A DNA stretch of 64,000 bases from Hyparrhenia diplandra (taxonomy: Eukaryota; Streptophyta; Magnoliopsida; Poales; Poaceae). The stretch lies in the NCBI GenBank assembly GCA_015847255.1, contig JADLZK010009368.1:62001-126000 (forward strand), in the 5' to 3' direction. A program made the position numbers and the translations under genes. Below are positions 1 through 11,312 of this stretch, piece after piece. The notes beneath the pieces are model-generated. The model made no database searches. It was not told the origin of the DNA and saw only the letters and a list, made by a program, of their open reading frames with translations. Numbering within the stretch: the stretch's first letter is position 1; the number at the start of each line of letters is the position of its first letter.

Positions 1-1640
1 ATGGCGTTCTGCGTTGGCTGCATGCAGCGAAACCAGGGACGGATCGGCCTACGGCGGCGACGGTTTTTCGAGACCGGCTACGGCGACGACGGTGTGTGCG
101 TGTGCATCAGTGGATACAAGGCCGGGATGGCTCTGGTCGCTCTGGATATGTATCAGAAATTCAGACATCATGCCGTGTTGGCAAATTGTTGCAATGCCAA
201 CCCAATGATTTGACGTCTTATCCTCCACATACACATGCGATGCGCAAAAGCTTGCAGGACAGATAGATAGATCATCGCCTTTCGGTCTGGATCCATCTCT
301 CCGTGTACGTACATATATGCGTTTTTCGATTGATGCATAAAGGTCGTGTCAGCACTTTATTCCCCCTTGATAAACAAGCTAGGGGCGCTCTGAAAAGGAA
401 TTGCGACTTTTGTTTGGAGCTATAGCAGATATTTGTTTTGTGTGATAATTACAGGATTCCCTCGTATTCTGTAGTCCTCGCGGTACCTTTAATTTGTAGG
501 TTAACGTTTATATAGCTAGAGCTAGGGGCTAGAAACAAAGGGAGTAACTAAGAGCACGATTGTACGAGCACAACGGGGTGGTACACAACACAACTCGTAG
601 CAACCAAATTCAGCAGCTCGAAGTTACTCCTTAAGAAACACATTTAAACAGGTGACAATTTCAGTCAACTGATGGACCCAATATATGTCTCTCTTTGATA
701 CGTTCATAACTTCTTACAGATACATTTTGCTACGTCACAGATTGATCAGGAGACTCTAGTGGTAGAACCTGCTAATTCAGTCAAACGAACACTGGTCCAG
801 TCGTGCTACATGCGTACGTGCAAACGTCGTATATAAAACCATAACTTCAGCAGGATAAGGTAGGGTCGGTAGGTAGCCATCTAGCCATACGTGCGTGCGG
901 TGCGCTTTATGCACCGTACCGGATAATTGGCCAGAGAAGGGCACGCAGCCACGCACGTCGGCACGTAGGAACTTGGGCATTGTGAGGCGCAGAGAGAGAC
1001 GCCAACACTGCTCATCACCAGACGCGCTTGCAGCGCAGCTACGGCCGGCCTAGTGGTTGTCCGTTGTTGGTACTAGCTAGCCGGCCCCGTTGCTAGCAGA
1101 GGAAATGGCGTCCTCATCGATCCGCGCCGCACGCCTGGCAAACGTACACCGACTCGGTCGTTCACTCGGAAACAAGAGTCAGGTGGGACTCGTGGGAGCA
1201 TGTGTGTCAAACGGGTCAGATCAGGCCCATCGATGGCGCCAGTGTGGATAGATGGATCATATCTCCATGCCAACTCGCGATCCATCCATCGGTTCAGGCA
1301 TTGCCATTGCGCGCGGTGCATCGGCTGATGCCTTGGCGTTTTCCTCTCCCTCGTCAGCGTTTTCCTGTGTGTCCACACACCACAGGCATGCGTAAGCGGC
1401 GGCATGCATGCATGCATGCATACTATAGGGCAGTCTAGCTAGCGGTTGAGCCCACAACCCCGCACGAACCGGCAAGAGATGGGCACGTTGCTCCCACGCG
1501 GCCACGTCACGAACATTCTCATACGTACGCGCGGGGTATGCCTACCACACCTCGGAGAGTATAGACTCTCGATGACGCCGTATTGTATAAGTACATACGT
1601 ACTTCTCGTTCAATTCTCTGCCAGTATCGGTATGTACATA
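1..1640. other. Spacer, no gene supported
   Basis: An open frame runs from base 1 to 213 on the plus strand, but it shows no recognisable motif and could be the end of something outside the window. The rest is unremarkable spacer with scattered short ORFs. I see no RNA gene or repeat array. Confidence 0.5.
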
Positions 1641-2038
1641 CTTCCTACATCCTAAATTAGTTGTTTGACATTTTTAACTCTAACTTTGACCAATCGTCTT
1701 ATTCAAAAAAAATTTGTGCAAATATAGTTAAATTTAAGTTATTTTTAAAGAATATTTATTAATAAAACAAGCCACAATAAAAAGAAATGATATTTTGCGG
1801 GGCAAGCTATGTGCAGTGACCGGGGTTAACTGACCCCTATAAATTTTAGAAAACCGTATATGAATTCCCTGTTTGCTAGTGCATTATGTGTGATGATTAG
1901 TGGCTGGCTTTGCCCCTGATGTTTTGCAAAAAGTTTTGAATAATATAAAAAGTGGTCAAATTTGGTGTCCGAAAAAGCTAAACAAAACTTTGGTGTCTAA
2001 AAAAGTCAAACGACATATAATTTGAAATGGAGAGGAAG
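1641..2038. mobile_element. Stowaway-like MITE, TA-flanked
   Basis: The ends are imperfect inverted repeats: CTTCCTACATCC on the left and the reverse complement CTTCCTCTCCAT on the right. Both ends are flanked by TA at 1639-1640 and 2039-2040, as expected for Tc1/mariner-type insertion. The interior is AT-rich and carries inverted GTTTGAC/GTCAAAC segments. It is longer than a usual Stowaway because a smaller insertion sits inside it (1799-1917). Confidence 0.7.
1799..1917. mobile_element. Nested 119 bp insertion inside the MITE
   Basis: The segment starts GGGGCAAGC and ends with GCTTTGCCCC, giving short imperfect inverted ends. It is bordered by gatattttgc (1789-1798) and gatgttttgc (1918-1927), a 10 bp direct repeat with one mismatch that looks like an aged target-site duplication. 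A 9-10 bp duplication would fit a MULE-type MITE. The family is not identified. Confidence 0.4.
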
Positions 2039-2321
2039 TACTCGTTTACAGCGAGCGACTCTGCTTAAGTACCAAGGAACAGATACAAGTGCATTTGTAC
2101 ACACGATATACAGTGTACTGCTCCATCGTACTCCATAGAGTGCAGCAACACTGCGCAGCCTAGCTGGACGATGCTGCATTATCTATGGCCCATGCTGTGA
2201 TGTGGAACTGCTATCCGGTCGATAAGGTTATTGACTCGACAACATATATACACGGATGATCGTAAGTATTCGTAGCTTCCGGCTATAGTATGGGACTACC
2301 GTGCGTGCATTGGTAGTGGTA

Positions 2322-2543
2322 GTTCCCTCCATTGCCCAAAAAATAAACATAATTATATTACTTTTAGAAACTATATTTAACCACTTGTTTTATTTAAATT
2401 ATAAAACAAATCAAATGTATCATTAGTGATGTAGTAAGTTATAACTAAAGTGATAATTTATTTATAATTATAAAAGAAAGTTGAATAAGACGACTAGTTA
2501 AATATAATTTCTAAAAGTTACGTTTACTTTGGGACTGAGAAAG
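2322..2543. mobile_element. Stowaway-like MITE, TA-flanked
   Basis: The ends are inverted repeats. Left reads GTTCCCTCCATTGCCCAAA. The right end, reversed, reads CTTTCTCAGTCCCAAAGTA. Both are followed by matching TTTTAGAAA-type stretches. TA lies at 2320-2321 and 2544-2545. The interior is very AT-rich with no coding capacity. Confidence 0.7.
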
Positions 2544-4440
2544 TATCCACGAAGATTCCAAGCGAATAAGTGTGCTCGACCATGAACGTACCAAGGAAAG
2601 CAACAATGGCGCAACAACGGCTGGGTCCGAATCCGACGCACATGGTGCCCGCACGCCGTGCGCGCGCCGCCGACGGGCGAGCACGGATCGCGACCAGCCG
2701 CCCGGGGCCGGGACAGACTAGACTAGACCACCGGACGCGCGGTCCATGTACCGTACACTCGCTCCGACCCATCAATCAATCCGGCGCCGAGTCACTGTCC
2801 AATGTGAAAATATTTTTTCCCAGAGCAGTCTCGATCTCGAGGCGTGACGCACACGGTCCGGCCAGTTGTGTTGTGCCGGTGTCCTGTCACGCAAATATCC
2901 GCGTGATCCTCTAGGGCCCAGTGTCACAGTGATGCACTCAACTTTGATCCGGGACGCCCCACCGTGTGTCCGGTGATCGATGTCGTGACATGGACATGAA
3001 GATGGCACAGGGCGGTGTTCATGGAGAGCCGGTCGGCCCCTGTTGTGGTTTTGGTGAAGCAAGACGACGGTCTGCTGAGTAGTGAGGACCGCTCGGCTTG
3101 GCAGCGTGCACGAGCTGGATCAAGTGTCACGCCTCGCCTCGTACATGAATGCACGCGGCAGGGAAACACAGTCGGTCCGTGGTCAAACCAAAGCTGTCGA
3201 TGGCAAGAAGAATTGGGTGCAAAAATGTGCAGTACGGTACAGGACAGGCCGGTTAAATTCTGGAACGCAAAATTTCTCGTGCAGAGCAGAGGTGCGCCGC
3301 CATGCAAGTCCGATCCGTGAGCCACTGTGGAGTCAGCGAGGTTGGAAAGGTGCACACGAGTAGTATCACGACTACGCAGCGACGCGGGGTTTGGCCCGCG
3401 GGCGGACGTGACAGGCGACCCGACGCAGGGATAAAGCCTCTTTTTCGGTAGGAAATTCTTGGATCTCTCGGGTCCCGACTTCTGAGCACCCGGGTAGTGA
3501 CAGAGTATCAGATGCTGATGAAATCCAACAACGTATCGAGAAATGTCGGAAACCAGATGTTTGGTTACATTAATCCAATCCTCATCCGTGTGCATCAACT
3601 TGATCCGTGCACGAAAGCACCTCCTACTCGCGGACTGCAGAAACCACGGAACGCAACATCTTTGATGTGACTGGGTCCATTCTAGGCCGGAACTTGTAGT
3701 TGGGCCGAACGCCCCGTTTACTACTTACTGGGCCACATTGGTGCCCTCAAACTGGCGCTCTCTAGCGTGGCCTTTTCCTTCCTCTGCTGCACGGTGTGCG
3801 TGTCCATTCTGCTGCTCTATCTATCCGGCAAGGGCGTGGGCGTCTAGAGCTCGGCCAAGGGTGTTCACTGTACGGCGTGTACGCATCTTCGTTGGTGCCG
3901 TGGTGCTACGGCCTAAGCATATGATTGGATTGGATAACGATGTAGGAGTACGCAGAAACTTTTGGTCCCGCGGCTTCTATAGCAGCGGCACCGTTCAACT
4001 TGAACAGTACCTATGCTGAAACCGCATGGTGTCTGTCCATGCCAACTTGCATGTATATGTAGGCAGGCCTGTTTTCAACTTGACGTTGGTCAGAAATTAC
4101 TGGGTGATGAATCAACAGTGAATTAAAATTAAACGAGACAGCGGGATGCTCGCGGTCGTCCACCTAAAAAGACCGTTGTCTGCCCACCGTGGGATTTCTC
4201 GTCCCCTTCCCAAAGAAAGTTCATCATTTAGCCTGTCGAGACACATACAGAACGACCATCGCCATCCACATCGTCCTACATGGTTACAGCCACATCGTCC
4301 TACACGGTTACAGCAGGAAGGTACTCATTGGACTAGAAAAGAATCGCCTTCCACTCGTTGAAGCTTCTGCAGAATGACCTTGCTTCAAAAGACTTCGCAG
4401 TATGCTCGGAGCAGTAGGCACGGGTTCATCAAACACCCGA
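2544..4440. other. Spacer, no gene supported
   Basis: This stretch is more GC-rich in 2.6-3.5 kb and has long ORFs on both strands, but they overlap in several frames and show no domain or splice structure. Around 4267-4314 a 23 bp segment containing catcgtcctaca is tandemly duplicated. No RNA gene seen. Confidence 0.45.
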
Positions 4441-4445
4441 ATTTA

Positions 4446-5348
4446 TAGTTGTTTATTGATTGTAAGCTTTCCCAGGTAGGTCCCGCATGTCTGCATAAAC
4501 ATATATGGGGAAAAACATGTAAAAGTAATATTTAAAACACATTGACATTTAAACATCAAATATACAAGTAGAAATATTATCATCTACTAGTAAATATACC
4601 TGTGGGTTCAGTACATCCATCCTGTGGATAACGTCCTCCTGATACACAAAAAGCAGAGCACACAATCAAAGTGATAATATTGTATAATTGTAAGTCCACA
4701 TTGTAATGGAAACTTATTTCAGTAAATAACATTCAGAAAAACAACCATGAGTTAGACAACACATGAGGAGCACTACAAAATGGAGAGAAATAAAAAAAAA
4801 ACATACCCTAATACGCAGAAAACAAGCACAGCCACACGAAAACAGCACACATTAAAACCATCAAACGCACAAGGGGAAATTTCAATACCTGTGAAGGACT
4901 GAACGCTGTACAATCTTAGATCTATTAGTGAACTTTCATATTTGTGCCTTAGATCTATTAGTGAACTTTCATATTTGTGCCTGAAGTATAGAATCTTTCA
5001 AGAAGAGTTGAAGACTTTGTGTTCAAAATAAAATCTTTCTAGAAGAGTGGTTATTTTGAATGTAAAAAAAACAAAGCATACCATCATGTAACATAATACA
5101 ACCAACCCAAGAACTCATAGATCCAATTGCATATATAAACTTTGGAAAATTTCACATTACAAAATAAGCGGGGCTAAATAATAAAAAAAAAGCACAAACC
5201 TCAAGAATTCCTGGATATTGCATGACATATCCAATAATTTGATGACTTATTCCCTCATAGACAGTGCTATTCACGCTGCCATCACCATTTATCGATGGTA
5301 ATATTGGATGGTAAATATGGCTTTCACAACATGACAACAACCACTTCC
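4446..5348 (-). pseudogene. Relic of TFIIIC B-block subunit gene (three exons)
   Basis: Three minus-strand exon-like pieces lie in order with GT/AG borders. At 5348-5200 the frame contains INGDGSVNSTVYEG and IIGYVMQYPGILE. At 4638-4600 it reads EDVIHRMDVLNPQ. From 4490 it reads TCGTYLGKLTINKQL and then a stop. These match, in order, the plant large subunit of TFIIIC (B-block binding subunit), the factor that recruits RNA polymerase III to tRNA genes. Family positions after NPQ normally read close to SCR-LLEKL, so the third exon is degenerate and stops early. The rest of the very large gene is absent nearby, so this is a fragment. The identification is from remembered family sequence and needs a protein search. 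Confidence 0.6.
4915..4980. repeat. 33 bp perfect tandem duplication
   Basis: The unit beginning cttagatctattagtg occurs twice head to tail without mismatch, so it is recent. It lies in an intron-like part of the TFIIIC relic. Confidence 0.9.
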
Positions 5349-7371
5349 CTGGTGACAAGATGAACTTTGATCATCTCCAGACTCCAGGACCTTTGACTAT
5401 GTAAATGAGAGCTTGCCATCCTTTGCACACTAAGAACTGTTACAGTGTGCCCCTTGCCAAGATCTTTTGCAGTTCCCTGCAAATTACTAATAGGCATTGC
5501 ATGCCTCTCTTTTGATATTTATGATGTCCCCAGTCTATGGTATTTCAAAAGCCAGAGCTTGCAAGGAGCTACGATGCCTGCATTCAGCAAGTCTAGTTGT
5601 ATGATACTTTGGTTTATGAAATGTGTCAATATGCATTAAACTCTGAAACCACTGATGAAATTCAGGCTCCTATGTATTAATTGATGTGGTGAAAATAGTG
5701 AAAATACTTGATGTTCTACAACTTATAGGCAATTTTTTATGGTTTTGCCCTTCTTAAATGCACGATTAAATAACTTTTCCCCACAAGCACACTTTAGAGA
5801 AAACTAATTGAGGGTCAGATGTGCAATTTATCTACCATCTTAGTTATTGTGCCCAACTCTAAAACAAGTATTATGAATGGGAGGGGGTACATATGTTATA
5901 TGTAACAATGAAAATGACAATTGTAGTGTGCTAGTGTAGATTATACTCAATACATAAAGAAAGAGAATGCCAGTAACAAGATCTGTCTGTTGAAATTTAT
6001 GGAGAACTAGACTAAGCAAAAATAATAAAAATAAAAAATAAAAGAGAACAACAGAAAATAGACACACCAATCTACTATATACATATCCACATCTCTACCT
6101 TAATGGTCAGCTGAAATCTCACGAGCGTACCAATAATCAAATTGATAGACTGCATGCCTCATGCCTGTAGGCATAAAATAAAAGAAAATGAATTCTTAGC
6201 AAAAAGACAAATGAAAAAAGAAAGGTAGCTTTATGCAACAAATTCTACAAAATCTACAGAATTTTTTATTCTTAAGAAGAAAAGGGTACCTACTAGTGGA
6301 TGCAGTGCCTCTGATACTTCCCTCAATTGACTCCTTTAGTCCTGTGTTCACCAGTTTGATGAATAATACAAAATGCATTTCTGAACTTGTCAGAAGAAAG
6401 AATGGATGATTCGTTTTTATTACACAAGAAAATGATGGTAACTTTTCAGAATATATTTTCATAGTGTCCCTCCCAAAGCCATTCGCTATAAGGATTACAT
6501 GTTTTGTTCCATTTACAGCCCTTATACTTTGGCTTAAGATAGCTCCAGCCATCAACATAATAGGAACCTAACATCGACATCCATCATAGGCAAGCTTAGA
6601 TTAGTGCATATAAATTATATAAAGCTAATTTCGTAATGGTGGTTTGTGATAGGACCACATATCAGATATATATTATGTTTATTACTATGAAACTAATACC
6701 TATATGTACAAATAGTTCTCACTGCATGAAGTTGAAGAAACAGGAGCAGGACAATCTTGTTTTATCAGCTAACAAGCTGAACATTGCATGTAAGACAATA
6801 AATTCAACATGGTTTTATCAATACATTTGAGTTTTCATATATACATCCCAACATGGGGAGCTAGTACACATCAAAGCTGGGTACAGCATAGTCAATGAAG
6901 AAATAAAAAGAGAGAGATATGATATATCGATAGATAAGCTACACATTCTAACCATGAAGTCTCTCTCAAAAAGGAAAGGATGGTAAGAATTTTGCTCTGT
7001 GAAGAAGTTACACATTAATGCAGCTTGTGCTTCTGAACACGATGATGAGCTGAGTAAAAAGGACCTTCAGGAGCTCTAATGCATTGGCAATTGCCAGGGA
7101 TTTGCATACACCTCTTTTATTAACTTCAGCTTTGTGAGTTTAATGATGTTAAAATGAGATCTCCATTGGGATGTCTACAAAATTCCACATGTTATCGGAA
7201 TCAGCTTTTACGGCAGAGAATTATAAACAGCAAATGACAATAAATGATATCAATAAACACATGTTTCGAGAAAAAAATTTAGCTATCCTACTTATTCTTT
7301 TTTTACAGACTCAAGAAGCATAAACCTGAACCTGCCAGGACTAGACTGAGATACAAGTTAAGAACAAAGCC
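5349..7371. other. AT-rich spacer with exon-like scraps
   Basis: No complete gene is visible. A minus-strand frame around 6430-6555 (containing SIRAVNGTKHVILIANGFG) looks protein-like but was not recognised. On the plus strand, 7018-7078 can be read as a short acidic C-terminus ending DLQEL and a stop; also unrecognised. Either may be further relics of captured or decayed genes. Confidence 0.35.
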
Positions 7372-8418
7372 TCACCAACGTAGTCCCATCAAGATTTCAA
7401 CTCCTGGCTCCAAGACATGTCCAAACCACCTGAGGGTCTCGTCTGCATCCAAACCAGACAATCGTGGCAGCACTGTCCATGCGCCATCAGCCGCATCAAA
7501 CATGACCAGTCTCCCATCCACGGCATTGTACAAGCAAACAATCCCCAATCTGTCTGCAGCCTGGAAATGCCAGAAACTGCCAAACCTACCAGCCAGCAAC
7601 TCATCGAAAACCTCGGTCGGCATCTCGCTCACCTCCCTCCACCACACCTCCTTCTCACTATCGTCATCCAGCCGCCAGACTGCCACCCGCTCCACCTCTC
7701 CAAAGCTCTCAATCCCACCTACTAAGAACAGGCTCCCATCAAAAACAAACAGGTGCGCCGTAGTGAGACCTTGTGGCATCACAACAGGAGGCACCTCCCA
7801 TGTCCCCGTCTCGAGATCAAAAACCAAGAGCGCGTCGGGTCCACGGCCGAGGACGAAGAGCTTGCCGCAGTCACCGGCGACCGCGGCGTTTCCCAGGATC
7901 GTGAGGGACAGCGGGAGATCGCCTCTAGACACCCACCGCCGGGTGGGATCGCCGGTGTCCAGGGTGTAAGAACGCACGGCTGCGCCGGTGGTGACGGCGA
8001 CGAGGGTGCAGGAGGGGGAGGAGCGGCGCGACGGGACGATAACGGCGAGGAGGTAGGCTCCGTCAGGGATCGCCGGGAGGAACTGGAGTGAGGCGCAGGT
8101 GATAAGGAGTGATGGGGACGAGGAGGAGACGAGCGGGTAGGAAGGGGGAGAGAGCGCGGCGAGCGCGGGCAAAGTGAGGACGCGGCGGGACAGCGGGTGG
8201 ACGGCGAGCCGTGGGGAAAGGAGGAAGAAGGCGTCGAGGCGGTGCGGGGAGAGGAGGGCGTGGAACGCCGGGGATCGCAGGAGGCCGCGGAGCGCCCGGG
8301 ACACGGCGGCGACGGGAAGTAGTTCGGTGATGGGGAGCAGAGAGAGGATGCGCTCCTGGAGGTGCAACGGCAGGGCGTCCCACGGGCAGGTGCTGGCGTC
8401 GGCGGCGGCGGACGCCAT
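7372..8418 (-). CDS. F-box protein (kelch/beta-propeller type), intronless
   Basis: A single-exon frame of 348 residues on the minus strand. The start chosen is the ATG at 8418, reading MASAAADASTCPWDALP; upstream in-frame sequence runs into a 28-base T tract (8456-8483, A tract on the coding strand) that is leader, not protein. Residues about 12-52 form an F-box (WDALPLHLQERILSLLP, then VAAVSRALRGLL). The rest has the spaced glycine and tryptophan pattern of a kelch-type propeller, for example LFLVGGIESFGEVERVAVWRL and VCLYNAVDGRLVMFD. Such proteins act as substrate receptors of SCF ubiquitin ligases; the F-box binds a SKP1 protein and the propeller the target. The target is unknown. It resembles the At5g15710-like group, an inference from memory. 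The coding region is GC-rich at the 5' end, as is usual for grass genes. Confidence 0.85.
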   Translation of the reverse strand: MASAAADASTCPWDALPLHLQERILSLLPITELLPVAAVSRALRGLLRSPAFHALLSPHRLDAFFLLSPRLAVHPLSRRVLTLPALAALSPPSYPLVSSSSPSLLITCASLQFLPAIPDGAYLLAVIVPSRRSSPSCTLVAVTTGAAVRSYTLDTGDPTRRWVSRGDLPLSLTILGNAAVAGDCGKLFVLGRGPDALLVFDLETGTWEVPPVVMPQGLTTAHLFVFDGSLFLVGGIESFGEVERVAVWRLDDDSEKEVWWREVSEMPTEVFDELLAGRFGSFWHFQAADRLGIVCLYNAVDGRLVMFDAADGAWTVLPRLSGLDADETLRWFGHVLEPGVEILMGLRW

Positions 8419-8452
8419 GGCCGATTGGTCGCGGATGGAGATGGGGAGGGGT

Positions 8453-8483
<31 letters not shown>

Positions 8484-8813
8484 GGGAATGGGGAGGGGTG
8501 GATCTGGGATTCTGTTTTTTCTCTGCTGTTTGCGGTGGAGAGCAAAATGTGGAGCGGTCAGCAACAGGAGGTGGGAGAAAAGACAAGGGAGCGGAGGAAC
8601 CAGATGCGAGATTTGTTGGGCTGTTGGCAGGCCACTAGGCCCACCTTTCGGCATACTAGAGCCCCTTTACTAGGACTCCGGGAGGTGCTTCGGTGGATTT
8701 TTCATATATTTTTTTTACAACAATGCGGGTTTTTTTTTTTTTTTTTTTTTGCGAGGAAAAACAATGCGGATTTTCATTGTGAACACAAAAGGAGCATCTA
8801 ATCGGGGAAGGTA
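8419..8813. other. 5' flank of the F-box gene
   Basis: Contains the T28 tract at 8456-8483 and a second T-rich run near 8731-8750. No further gene is seen. Confidence 0.5.
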
Positions 8814-9397
8814 GCTTGATGGAGGGCGTGACTAAATCGCGGACGACCGCGAGTTAAGTTAACTTCGCGGTCGATCCTGAAGAAGCAACTTTCCTATTAG
8901 GAAAATTTTATTCCCACTTTTATTTTTTTTTTTGGAAAGCTGAGAGTAGATCTAACAGTATGTTGCAGCCTTTCTTTGTTTTTTTTCACATGTGCTGATG
9001 TCAGCAAAAAAAAAAAAAACAAAACATTTTTTTTAAAATTACTATAAGTCTTGAATGGTGTATCCGTTTTTAATTCCGTCAGCACGGTGCGTTCTACGCG
9101 ATGAGACGAACAAAACTAGATCCCATTCGACTATGTTTTGAAGATTTTATTTTTTTGATTTTTTTCCTAATATCAATTTATATATATTAACTTATGAAAT
9201 ATAACTTATAACTTTTACATGTAGCACCTAACTTATCTTTGGATACAAAAGTTACGTATAAGTTATAAATTATAAGTTATACGTATAAGTTTGACAATAT
9301 GTTGTAGTTTGGTCTTATTGTTATGTTCTATAAGTTGTACACTATAAGTTATACGTATATGCTAGACAATACATCTTCTAGTTTAGTCTTTAAACCT

Positions 9398-9656
9398 GTC
9401 ATGTACAGATTGGCAAATATAAAAGTGCAGATAAAAGGCAAAAGCATATAAGCAGATTGACAAATGAAAATTTTAAAAAATTATCAAATATTTTCTATGG
9501 GAGACACAATACAGAGTTAAATCTCTCAAAAATGAAAAACTATACAGATTGATAAAGTAGCATATAAACAGATTGACAAATCTGTCATGTATGATTGACA
9601 AATATAAAAATACAGATAAAAGGCAAAAGCATATAAGCAGATTGACAAATGAAAGA
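9398..9656. repeat. Diverged direct repeat pair, about 72 bp
   Basis: Segments 9398-9470 and 9581-9655 share gataaaaggcaaaagcatat and agcagattgacaaatgaaa in the same orientation. They lie inside the long-TIR element, to the left of the minisatellite. Confidence 0.8.
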
Positions 9657-9659
9657 TGA

Positions 9660-10290
9660 TCTAACTTATAACTTATAAGTTACAACTTATAACTTATAGC
9701 TTATAACCTTTACATGTAGGACCTAACTTATACTTGTTACAAAAATTACGTCTAACTTATAACTTATAACTTTTACATGTAGGACCTAACTTATATTGGA
9801 TACAAAAGTTACGTCTTAACTTATAACTTTTACATGTAGCACCTAACTTATACTCGGTTACAAAAGTTCGTATAACTTATAACTTTTACATGTAGCATGT
9901 AGCATCTAACTTATATCTGGTTACAAAAGTTCGTATAACTTATAACTTTTACATGTAGCATCTAACTTATATTGGTTACAAAAGTTATGTCTAACTTAGA
10001 ACTTATAACTTTTACATGTAGGACTTAACTTATACTTGTTACAAAAATTACGTCTAACTTATAACTTATAATTTTTTACATGTAGGACCTAACTTATATT
10101 GGTTACAAAAGTTACGTCTAACTTATAACTTATAACTTTTACATGTAGCACCTAACTTATATGGGTTACAAAAGTTCGTATAACTTATAACTTTTACATG
10201 TAGCACCTAACTTATCTTTGGTTACAAAAGTTACTTATAACTTATAACTTTTACATGTAGCACCTAACTTATAACTTATAACGTAAGTTA
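9660..10290. repeat. Minisatellite, about ten units of 55-65 bp
   Basis: Each unit contains ttttacatgtag, then a(c/t)ctaacttata, then ggttacaaaagtt, then one or two copies of aacttataact. Starts of acatgtag recur near 9716, 9774, 9830, 9890, 9951, 10015, 10079, 10141, 10195 and 10252, with another degenerate unit near 9215. Units differ by small indels. It forms the core of the long-TIR element. Confidence 0.9.
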
Positions 10291-10860
10291 GGTCTTATTG
10301 TTGTTTTATAAGTTATACAAAGATAGTTTATATGTATATGTTATACGTATATGACTAATATTATAAAAGTTGCTTTTATTTGATCTCCCCACCCATTATT
10401 ATCCCTATACCATTGTCCCTGAATGATTTATGTCTCGAAAAAGGAAAAAAAAATCGCGAAAAAAATACCATAACTTAAGGCGTAAGAAAGAGAATGAAAA
10501 GAAAAGTGAAAGGAAAGTTAATATACATAATTTGCTAGTAGAAAAAAAAAAAAATCTTGAAACATATTCGAAAGTGGGATCTAGTTTTATTCGTTTTTCG
10601 TCACGTAGAACACAATGGTGCAGACGGAATTAAAAAAAAAAAGAATGCACCATTTAGGAATTATACCAATTTTAAAAAATGTTTTACTTTTTTTTTACAA
10701 TCACGACATCACTACATGCAGACTAAAAAGATGAAAAGAGCATATGCGGACTAAAAAAAGAGAAAAGAAATAGAGGGGCAGAGTAAAGAGAATGCGGGAG
10801 GGAGAGTGCATGCACATAGTCTCGCGGTCGATCCGCGGAAAGGGGGTTGGGCTTGATGGA

Positions 10861-11152
10861 AGACATGCTTGATGCCCAGAAAGACCTTGAACTAAAGATC
10901 TGGAGTTTACAGCTGAGCAGCAGATCTGCAATTTGGTAACTTTTTTTTTTTTTTTTTGAATTAAAAAACGCAACACAAGCAGTTATTGGCTAAAGGAATC
11001 ATCTCACTGACCATTGTTCAGTATAAGAGTTGTTTCTTTGTGCAAACATTATTCAGTACTCAGTATGATAGGAGGTAACTAGGGTCATAGCAATCCCAGT
11101 GTGTATAATAAAATGTTGAGAAGGCACCCCTGTTTGGTTTACCTGAGGTCTT
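10861..11152. other. Short spacer, no gene supported
   Basis: Contains a T run at about 10941-10957. A short plus frame from 10856 (MEDMLDAQKDLEL) resembles a piece at 25530-25560 that reads EMLDALEDPEQ in one frame, so the two sites may share an old repeat. No gene is claimed. Confidence 0.35.
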
Positions 11153-11312
11153 CTTGACTGGAGGTATGTACGCCCCAAAGGCCCTATCACCAGATGCAGG
11201 AATATCAGAGCTGTCAAACTTCACTGAAAACATTGGCTTTGCCCTCAAACCACTGCTCTTGATGAGGCGGACTAGTCTCAGCAGAGCTTCTTCAGGGAGG
11301 TTAATATAACTC
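11153..11312 (-). pseudogene. Isolated exon of HSA32 (phosphosulfolactate synthase-like)
   Basis: On the minus strand an exon bounded by AG (before 11312) and GT (after 11153) encodes LPEEALLRLVRLIKSSG, LRAKPMFSVKFDSSDIP and GDRAFGAYIPPVKKTS. This matches the conserved middle of plant HEAT-STRESS-ASSOCIATED 32, a ComA/phosphosulfolactate synthase-like TIM-barrel protein needed for long-term acquired heat tolerance. The first codons (gagttatattaac) are out of frame with the rest and appear to have lost bases from the usual ELN...L segment. No other HSA32 exon is nearby, so this is a fragment, possibly carried in by a transposon. It lies 3' of the FBD gene on the same strand. Confidence 0.7.

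Larger units (their letters stand above)
8824..10850. mobile_element. Long-TIR (MULE/fold-back-like) element with minisatellite core
   Basis: About 250-300 bp at each end are inverted copies. On the left, 9030-9140 reads through aattccgtcagcac, gttctacgcgatgag and aactagatcccattcg. The reverse complement of 10560-10640 gives aattccgtctgcacc, gttctacgtgacg and aactagatcccacttt. Outer parts also match: cgaccgcgag near 8848 and, inverted, near 10820. A 10 bp direct repeat, gcttgatgga, flanks it at 8814-8823 and 10851-10860, fitting the 9-10 bp duplication of MULEs. The outermost ~18 bp of the two ends do not pair well, so exact ends are uncertain. No transposase is present, so it is non-autonomous. 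Confidence 0.65.

Noticed and set aside
2924..3598. 224-codon minus-strand frame
   Set aside because: It overlaps other frames of similar length in the same GC-rich patch and has no motif, signal or splice structure.
9660..10290. Regular repeat spacing that could suggest a CRISPR-like array
   Set aside because: Units are tandem, AT-rich and variable without unique spacers, within a transposon-like element of a plant genome; it is a minisatellite.
10856..10939. Short frame MEDMLDAQKDLEL as a gene
   Set aside because: Only 27 codons, begins at the presumed target-site duplication of a transposon, and no continuation or splice partner is visible.
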